A stretch of DNA of 13,130 nucleotides from Stephanodiscus triporus. Taxonomy: Eukaryota; Bacillariophyta; Thalassiosirophyceae; Thalassiosirales; Thalassiosiraceae. The notes under the pieces are model-generated. The model worked only from the letters and a program-made list of their open reading frames with translations. It made no database searches and was not told the DNA's origin. A program made the position numbers and the translations under genes. The DNA is taken from assembly GCA_036939755.1 (NCBI GenBank), contig JALLAZ010000646.1, positions 1 through 13,130 of the forward strand, given 5' to 3'. Below, piece after piece: positions 1 to 6,764 of this stretch (position 1 is the first letter of the stretch; each line of letters opens with the position of its first letter).

Positions 1-310
1 TCGGAAGGAAACTAGTTCAACGGCGCTACATACGTAGCAGTATGTCGGGTTAAATCGGCGATAACACAAGAAAGTGAGTGGTCGTGCCAAAAAAAGAGGG
101 GGCGCCCTATATATTCCCCCCTTATGGCGCCCAATCCAGTGTCTTCCAGTGTCGGGCGACATCTATCTACTAGGTACTTAGGGCAAAAGACACGGCACGG
201 GCGGCGCCGCGCCAGAAAAATAATACCTTCGTATGTACTACTCCTACTTATGCATCGTAGAGTACATATATATCTAGGTAGGTATGTTGTAATGTAAATT
301 CTCGCCCACG
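1..310. promoter_or_regulatory. Upstream region with TATA-like motifs
   Basis: No gene is visible here. A TATATAT run near 108-115 lies between two inverted 7-bp GC arms, GGGCGCC at 100-106 and GGCGCCC at 126-132. A second TATATAT run lies near 265-271, about 40 bases before the ATG at 311. Either could serve the membrane-protein gene that starts at 311, but no transcript start is known, so this is only a plausible promoter region. Confidence 0.25.
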
Positions 311-1222
311 ATGAGGCATTTCGTCAACCGCGAGGCCACGGGGGTATTCGTTTGGGCATTACTCTCGTGCGTCGTTAGGTCGTGTCTCTCGCTCCTGGCG
401 TCGCTCTCGACGCAGCGACCGCACCACGGGAGAGGCGGTGGGGGATCGCGGCGCCATGTCGGGACGACGATCGCGGAGGCGTCGATCGCGGCGACGTCCG
501 TCCTTGCGAGGTGGGCGCTGTCGGCGATGCCCCCGAAGGTGGCCGCCCTCGCCGCGCCGGGGTTCTCGTTCGGGTCGACGTGGATTCTTTACCCCCTCAA
601 GGACAGATATGGCCTCATTCCCAATTTGCCATGTCGTTTTGCCGAGGCCGTGATGGGGCGGTTGAGCCCGAGAGAATTGCTCGTCATACTACCAATACAT
701 TTCTTGGTCCCCGCGATAACCTTCCGGTCGTTGCAGCTTTTCATCCCCTCGTCGTGCGCTTTGGAATCTGAGATATATTCCGAGGAAAGTCTGTGGTTGG
801 TCGACGTCATGCGGGAGACTTTCGTCAACGCCCTCTTCACGGTGGGATTGCTCGTGATTCCCGAGCTCTTGAGGATCAATGGAATACGAAGAGGATTCGC
901 GCTTTTGATCTTGTATCCGGTATACTCGTTTGGCGTTGATGCCGATGGCAAGGCGAGGTGAGAATAGTTGTCATTATGGAAACCGAGAATCAAACTAAGC
1001 GTTCACTGTTAACTCCCCCTTCGACTTGGCATTGTTTCATATCCCATCTGTGCTACGTCACCATTTATCAGCATATTTGGACCCAATGTGATCTATTCAT
1101 TGAGTTGCGCGAATACAAGCAAGGCATTATCACTGATGCAGAGTAGTCATTTGATTGGCCCAATGCTTGGAGGCATCCTAGGGGGGAAGATCATGTCGAA
1201 TGTGTTTCCGGACGACAAATGA
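311..1222 (+). CDS. Divergent aquaporin-like (MIP family) membrane protein, two exons
   Basis: Proposed exons are 311-957 and 1072-1222, joined across a 114-bp intron (958-1071, AG|GTGAGA to ATCAG, phase 2), giving 265 aa, a normal length for an aquaporin. Six hydrophobic segments lie near residues 11-31, 76-96, 121-143, 162-186, 192-210 and 240-258. The second half matches MIP topology: an acidic residue in the fourth helix (E169), then a fifth helix leading into ARSIFGPNV (215-222). This aligns with the loop-E pattern NPARSxGPxV. It is followed by a sixth helix with GPMLGGILGG (245-254), typical of MIP helix 6. The expected NPA boxes are missing: the first half shows NLPC (105-108) and the second shows GKA (213-215). 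MIP proteins normally conduct water, glycerol or other small solutes; whether this one conducts anything is unknown. The family call rests on helix layout and the loop-E/helix-6 match. The intron falls inside the loop-E motif. It faces the TTLL gene tail-to-tail. Confidence 0.55.
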
Positions 1223-1302
1223 AAGAAGAGGTCATTCTCAGCTCCAACCGTTGGCATTGTATGATCGAAAATATAACAGTAGGAGGTGATACTTAGGTAG
1301 TA

Positions 1303-3578
1303 TTACACTCTCTTCCCATAGAATTTGTAATTCTCATCTGTTACCACTGGTGCCTCCAGCCCCAATGATATAACTTGTTGCTTCAAGGCGGTACCTGACT
1401 TCGATAGTCTAGTATTCAACTTTGTTTCCGCTCGTTTCCTGGCTTCTTTCGAGTGCTCTTGCGACTGTTGTACACGATCGACTAAGCGGAGATTTTCTTC
1501 CTCGTAAATGAAATTGGGGTGCAAGACGGGAGAAGTCTTTTTCACGTTTTTTTCACCGACTCCAGTGTCTTCGACTGAATATCCTCTGCTTAGTCGGTCT
1601 GCAGACTCGATCTGTTTTTTTGTGGGAGGTCTACTGATTTTTGTTTCATCCATTGTCGCCCGTGGGATATTTCCTAGCCAGCTGTTACGTCTGTTCGATT
1701 GGCCAGGTGTTTGGTTCTCTACATCACAATCGGTATACTTTTGTTGTGATGGACGAGTGAGACGATGATGCTGTTTCTCATCCATAAGCGCGGCAAACGT
1801 TTCCATTTCGTTATATCTCGCTAGTCTAACACCAGCCTTATCTGATGGAGGATAGATCCGTTCGTAATCTATCAATATTCTTTCTTCATCGTCAAGCCAT
1901 TGCCTTTCGCGCTCGTTCACTAATCGAGGCTCACTGTCGAAAGTTTCTTCGGTGCGGGTGTCGCATTTGTCATCGTTTTCATTGTATTTTTGTTCAATTT
2001 TCATCGCCAGCCATTCTTCATACCCGGAGTATCTACTCAGTAGATCATTCACCGTTGGCAGTTTTTCTGGTGCATGCTTTTCATAAATTATTCGTATCCT
2101 CCTTTCTGCCCTCTGGCTATCAAATAAAGCTGGCAGTCCTTTAGTTGGACGAGTAGCACCTTTTGGTTGATTGTTGCTTCCTGTGTCATCTGAAAACCCA
2201 CCGGATCCCCTCATAGCAGGAGGAGCATGACTTTGCTTTCGCTTTGCACTCTCAAAGTATTTTTTGTCCTGCGCATTCACATTGATGGCAGAAAGGGCCT
2301 GCGTTATCGCTCGAAACTTGACATCTTGATCAATAGAGCTGTCGGTGCCCCACGATGGCAAATGGTTCACCTCGATCAAAATCGGCTTCAAATCACTATC
2401 CACCATTATATCATACCCCAAGATCTCAAAGCAGCGACTCCTTCCAGAGAAAATGTTCAAATTTGTTGCGTGGCTGCTGCCTCCCGAAGGTTCCGCTGAA
2501 AGAATATCTGGACTCGGTAGCGAACCTTTTCTCTCGAATGTAGCTGAGTACTCTCTCTGAAGGAGAGGCAAAATACTCATGATTGTTAAGGCGCAAATTT
2601 CTCCAATTTTCGACCACAGATTGCTCGCAGCAGTCTCCCCCTTTTCTTCCCGCAGCCACGCCAAGAACCATTTAATACTTCGTTTACAACCGCGGTCACC
2701 AGCAGTGGATTCTCGATCATCTCGTTCATACTTCTCGCTGTGTTTGTTTACAGCGTAATTTGTGAGATGCATGCATCTGTCATCCATATTGAATGCATTT
2801 GGACATTCGTACTCCTCCGCACAGATTCGGACCAACCCATCGCGAAATATATACACGCGCAGTGGGGAGCAGCTCGTCACAAGCACATATATTCGAAGAT
2901 CAAACTTTTTCTTGTCAATCAAGAGAGGATTAGTAATGTATGGTTGGGCGACACACACCTTGCCGAGATTTTCGACATCCTCTAGCTTCCTCGTGAGAAA
3001 AATTCCCTTTCCCTGAGCTCCCCCGGAGGGCTTAATTATGTACGTGACCTTGCTTTGACCATTGGGCGGAAAGAGAGACTTGAATGTTGCAAAGCTCTGC
3101 GGAAGTACGTACGTCGCGGGATAAAAAGAGTATTCCTTTGGGAATTCCTTCTGCATGATGTCAAGATTACGGGACATGGGTGCCTTGTTACAGATGTTAG
3201 TCATCCCGGGGAAATGGTTGACTCGCTGCCACTTCTGGAACGACAGAAATACATTTTCCTTGAATGCTCGATCGATCCATATGACGTGACAATTTCGTTT
3301 TACACAGTCCTCATCGTCTTCTCTAATTAGTTTCCAGCCGAGGGAGGCAGCGGATTCTCTCACCACGGGGTAGAGGCATAACTCTCCAGCAAGAAAGGAT
3401 ATCTCCTGTCAATAATGAAAATCCAGTTGATTGTTTCATACGGCTTGTTAAAACCCACGCTCAAAAGCTCCACAAAACATCTCACCTTGCCCTTTCTTGA
3501 CCTACTATCTGATGAATCACCACCATCTATTTTTTCGTCGGCACTGTCGTCAATGTTGTCTGTGTCCGTTTTTTCCAT
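1303..3578 (-). CDS. Tubulin-tyrosine-ligase-like protein, probable tubulin polyglutamylase (TTLL6-like)
   Basis: Exon 1 is 3578-3486 (31 codons) and exon 2 is 3405-1303, joined across an 80-bp phase-0 intron (3485-3406, AAG|GTGAGA to GACAG), giving 731 aa. The splice restores YPVVRESAASLGW at the start of the TTL domain; unspliced, the frame stops after 72 codons. The TTL domain (about 40-405) carries the family motifs in order: NHFPGM (94-99), the ATP-grasp glycine loop KPSGGAQGKGI (156-166), KFDLRIYVLVTS (198-209), HLTNYAVNK (244-252), CFEILGYDIMVD (356-367) and EVNHLPS (376-382), which holds the metal- and ATP-binding Glu and Asn. These enzymes add glutamates to tubulin tails using ATP, mainly on axonemes, basal bodies and centrioles. 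NHFPGM and the motif set resemble the TTLL6/TTLL13 branch. The charged C-terminal 325 residues, with a YPP-containing segment, resemble the microtubule-contact extension of long TTLLs. The N-terminus is acidic and probably disordered. Substrate choice is inferred, not shown. Confidence 0.92.
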
Positions 3579-3861
3579 GATGTGGGGCGAGGAGGTTAGG
3601 TTGTCAACCCTGTGAGTAGCGGTGTCGTAAAAAAAGATTTTTTGGCGTCTTCCGCGTGCCGAAGATGCGCGTCTGTTCGCCCTCTCCGTCTGAGAAGTAA
3701 GTACGATTTGTATTTTAGATTCACCCTCCCCTCTGCCGCCAACCCGCTATGACCGCTCTTCGATGATCAGATCCCAGGATTGGGCGAATAGGATGCCCCC
3801 CCCCCGCCCCCCACACCGCATGCCGAGTTACCATTGCAATTTCTGAAGAAAAAAGCTCAAC
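3579..3861. promoter_or_regulatory. Head-to-head intergenic region between TTLL and sulfotransferase-like genes
   Basis: These 283 bases separate two divergent start codons, so promoters for both genes must lie here or overlap the 5' ends. Visible structure includes a cytosine-rich run near 3796-3812 and an imperfect hairpin with arms GCGTCTTC (3645-3652) and GAAGATGC (3661-3668). No clear TATA box is seen. Shared control of the two genes is possible but unproven. Confidence 0.4.
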
Positions 3862-5502
3862 ATGCCTTCTTCCACTCGACGCAGGCGCGTCAATAAGGGC
3901 ATCGATCAGCCATCGCATGGCGCCCTTCGACGACACGCCCTCGGCGCGGCATTCCGCAACAGCACCGCCCTAGAGAATTTTTTCCTCGTGGGGTTGGTCG
4001 TTGTATCCGGGACCGCACTATGGATGTGGCAATTGTTCACGACCCTTGGAAGTCTCGAGGATGGCAAGGGACGAGGGTCGTCGGAATCATTGCCGGCAGT
4101 GCTAGAGCCGGGGCCGCCCGCGCAAAAGTTGGGCCGGCTAATCCGGGGCAATTCAGCCGCAGATCTTCCCGACACGAACAAAGACAACGTCAACGGGAGC
4201 AAGGTACTTGGGGGGTTTGCCTACTTTGAAAATATAGCCCAAGACCTAGCCGCTCTCGATCCAGCCAAAACGCTCGAAAGGCTCGAACGAGATGATCCAT
4301 TCGGCACGCGAACGTTTGACTCGGAACTTCTGCAACATGAAACGGACTTGGGGCGTGTGCTAGCCATTGATGAAATACGACAATTATTTCCCTGCCCCGC
4401 TAGCGAACGACGGATAACTCTGCCAGATGCCAGGATGGAACAAAAGGCACGCGATTTTAGAGACGGACGTCGGGGAACTTTCCTCTTCTTCCAACACCTG
4501 AGAAAGGTAAGCAATAAAATCCTCATCCCGTTTGTGCATGAGGTCGAATTGTATACGCACTATGCAATTTCGTTGCCACACTGAACAATCACTCAAAAAC
4601 GCAAAAGGCGGGCGGTACCAACTTTTGCAGCTTAGCAGAGAAGAATCTTCCCAAAAGCGCATATCCTCCCTATTATTGCATGCCCGACATGGGCTGGTCT
4701 GGCAACAAGAATGCTGGCTATTGTGAGTCTTTGTCATTTTATCCTTGGGAGGATTTAATATTGCACTTGGTTGATAGATCATCTAAGTGCACTTGTTCTG
4801 AACATACAAATAGTGCACTCCTGGTCCAATGAGGAAATCATCACTCGCATGGAAAACTCTGGTTATAGAATCGCTGGGAACGAGTGGGAGAATTTCGACG
4901 TCAAACGGCACTTTGATCTACCGGCAGTATTTGCTACATCATTTAGGAAGCCGTTGGATCGAGCATTGAGTCAATTTCGATTTGAATGCATTGAAGACCG
5001 AGGTTGCCGGATCAAAGATGTACACAAATGGTGGGATAAGAGAACTGACTTATGGAATGTCTACACCAACACTTTTGCTGATGGATCAACCAGGCAACAG
5101 CTTCGTGGAAATTATTCGATCGAACGAAGGAATTTGATGGCAAAGGCTATCAATACACTGTCCAAATTCAACATCGTGTTATCGATGGAGTGGCTGGCGT
5201 ACGCGGGACCACAGGTACGATCCATCCTTGGTTTCGTCAACGTCTCTGAATTGACCACTAGGGTGAGACCTCATATTACGCAGGCGAAGCGAGACGATGG
5301 GCAGGAAAAGAATAACCTCGGTTCAGCGTCAATCGCCAAGGCTTCGTGGGTTCCTAAGGAATACCTTGACGCCAAACAGTACAAGAAAATGAGCGAGGAT
5401 CTTGCTCTAGACGAAGTGCTGACAGATGTGGCAAGGCGAATGTTCTTGGAAAGACTTGTATGCGAAGATGCGGATGGCGATATCAGTTCCACTTTACAAT
5501 GA
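3862..5502 (+). CDS. Type II membrane sulfotransferase-like protein, three exons
   Basis: Exons 3862-4506, 4608-4722 and 4778-5502 give 494 aa. Intron 1 (4507-4607, AAAG|GTAAGC, phase 0) and intron 2 (4723-4777, only 55 bp, GTGAGT, phase 1) are both GT-AG. The start is the first ATG. It gives an arginine-rich cytoplasmic tail (RRRR at 6-9) and one hydrophobic anchor (about 39-60), the layout of a Golgi type II enzyme. The lumenal part has TFLFFQHLRK-AGGTNF (206-221), matching the 5'-phosphosulfate loop of PAPS-dependent sulfotransferases (often HIPKTGGTS). It also has ATSFRKPLDRALSQF (306-320), matching the 3'-phosphate-binding FxREPxxRxxSxF motif with R310 and S318. Possible N-glycosylation sequons include NGS at 111-113, NYS and NVS. 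Such enzymes move sulfate from PAPS to glycans or other acceptors; the acceptor cannot be read from sequence. Intron 1 splits the phosphosulfate loop exactly between K215 and A216. Distant membership of another P-loop family is the main alternative. Confidence 0.75.
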
Positions 5503-5842
5503 TGGCGTGTCAACTATGATGAATAGATTGATCCATTTATATCTTCAAGTCGGCGGCGCTGAATACTCCCCCACGTGAGGATCAATCTCCAACTTTTCAC
5601 GCGCTCGAGAGGATTCGATGCACTGATTTTGTCTAAGTTGGGTGGAACTTGCAAACAAACGCGGTTGACTTTTGCGCAGATTGCGCCTTTGAAGGTTAGT
5701 TGATCAATGTGATCGTCTTAGGGGGGCAAGGAGAAAGGCTCGGGCCACCAATGGGTGCTGGCATTTGCCAGTATAACGGGGAAAAATAGTCACTAATTGC
5801 TAATCAGGAGTATCAGTGGGAATGATTTTGGGGTAACTCTCC
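5503..5842. other. Intergenic stretch after the sulfotransferase-like gene
   Basis: No gene or RNA is recognised here. The stretch presumably holds the 3' UTR and polyadenylation signals of the gene ending at 5502, and perhaps those of the weak opposite-strand ORF that ends at 5843. Confidence 0.5.
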
Positions 5843-6454
5843 CTACTTATCGTGCTCTCCCACTTTTTTCTGTTCCCTTCTTTTTTCTCCCCTTTTCTTC
5901 CCCTCACCTCCCCCCCACCCGCTCTCTTGTGCGCAACGAAAAACATTGAGAGTTGGTAGTGCCCGCCCATCATCACAGCTTCCTCTCCCCCACCCTTGCT
6001 CTCCCCTCGCGTCAAGCCAAATAGAATAATAAGTGCTGGTAAGCATGCCACTACCATCGCCTTCGTCGAGTGATGATGATACGGCTGACACCATACGACG
6101 ACCCCCGTCGTTGTCTCTGTCTCCGATGGATGTATTTTTTACGTGCTTGATGCGACCGGGATGCAGTGCCTCCATCGACGCGGCGCCAATATTCGGAGGC
6201 GTTTGTGGCGACCCGATTTTTCGTTGGATTTGCGTTGCCCTTCTTTGCCTTCGGCGGTCGAAATGCGAGGAGGGAGAGGGCGAGGTCGAGGGCGTGACTG
6301 AGATTTTTTTAGGACCCGCTCTGGGCGGAGGCGTGGGGCGCACGTATCGTATATTCGCTTCTTCTTCCAATGTCGGAAGAATCAGACGAGGGAAAAGACC
6401 AGGGCGGCGGCAATGCGGCGGAGGAGGAGTCGTTTTATTATCGTGCTGATCCAT
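5843..6454 (-). CDS. Hypothetical basic, proline-rich ORF (doubtful)
   Basis: An opposite-strand frame runs open for 203 codons from an ATG at 6454. The first part is proline- and arginine-rich, the middle contains MEALHPGRIKHVKNTS and a serine/acidic stretch, and the C-terminal end is a Gly/Lys/Arg/Glu-rich tail encoded by a purine-rich tract. No domain is recognised. In favour is its position: it continues the strand alternation of the neighbours, sitting tail-to-tail with the sulfotransferase-like gene and head-to-head with the HA gene. Against it are the low-complexity ends and an overlapping open frame of 138 codons on the plus strand (6033-6449). Unseen introns may shorten it. It could be a real lineage-specific gene or a chance frame in GC-rich sequence. 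Confidence 0.3.
   Translation of the reverse strand: MDQHDNKTTPPPPHCRRPGLFPRLILPTLEEEANIRYVRPTPPPRAGPKKISVTPSTSPSPSSHFDRRRQRRATQIQRKIGSPQTPPNIGAASMEALHPGRIKHVKNTSIGDRDNDGGRRMVSAVSSSLDEGDGSGMLTSTYYSIWLDARGEQGWGRGSCDDGRALPTLNVFRCAQESGWGGGEGKKRGEKRREQKKVGEHDK
5862..5932. repeat. Polypyrimidine (plus) / polypurine (minus) tract
   Basis: About 70 bases are almost only C and T on the plus strand, including CTTCTTTTTTCTCC and CCTCCCCCCCACCC. Such asymmetric tracts can form triplex DNA and often give artefactual basic low-complexity frames on the purine strand, which weakens the tail of the ORF called at 5843-6454. Confidence 0.7.
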
Positions 6455-6764
6455 TTTAGAACTCACTATTCAAGGAGAACGTGGATAAGATGGGGGCCTA
6501 GGAGGGTCGACAAACTTGCATTGTGGGGATCGCTTCCAATTCCACTTGGAATGTTTTTCATGTTCCATCTTCGATTATCATTGTTATTCATTGACATGCT
6601 TTCTCTTAATGCCGTTTTTCTTCGCTGCAAATAATTGTTCGTCACGCATTCAATTTCCAGCCCCCCCTCCCTCTCTCTCCTAAAGTGGGACGGGCGAACT
6701 GATCATCAATCATCGACCATCATCGTCATCATCATAATTAACCCCCCCCTCTTCGCCCGAGAAT
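6455..6764. promoter_or_regulatory. Upstream region of the HA-domain gene
   Basis: No convincing gene lies here. Features visible are C-rich runs near 6661-6680 and 6741-6750, and a degenerate ATC/CAT microsatellite at about 6700-6737. The stretch probably contains the promoter and 5' UTR of the gene starting at 6765, and of the opposite-strand ORF starting at 6454 if that is real. No TATA box stands out. Confidence 0.35.
6700..6737. repeat. Degenerate CAT/ATC microsatellite
   Basis: A run of imperfect ATC/CAT triplets ends about 30 bases before the HA gene start codon. It could vary in length between strains and would then lie in the 5' UTR or core promoter. Confidence 0.6.

Noticed and set aside
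6413..6634. 73-codon plus frame before the HA gene
   Set aside because: It has no domain, lies in presumed promoter/5' UTR sequence and overlaps the opposite-strand start region.
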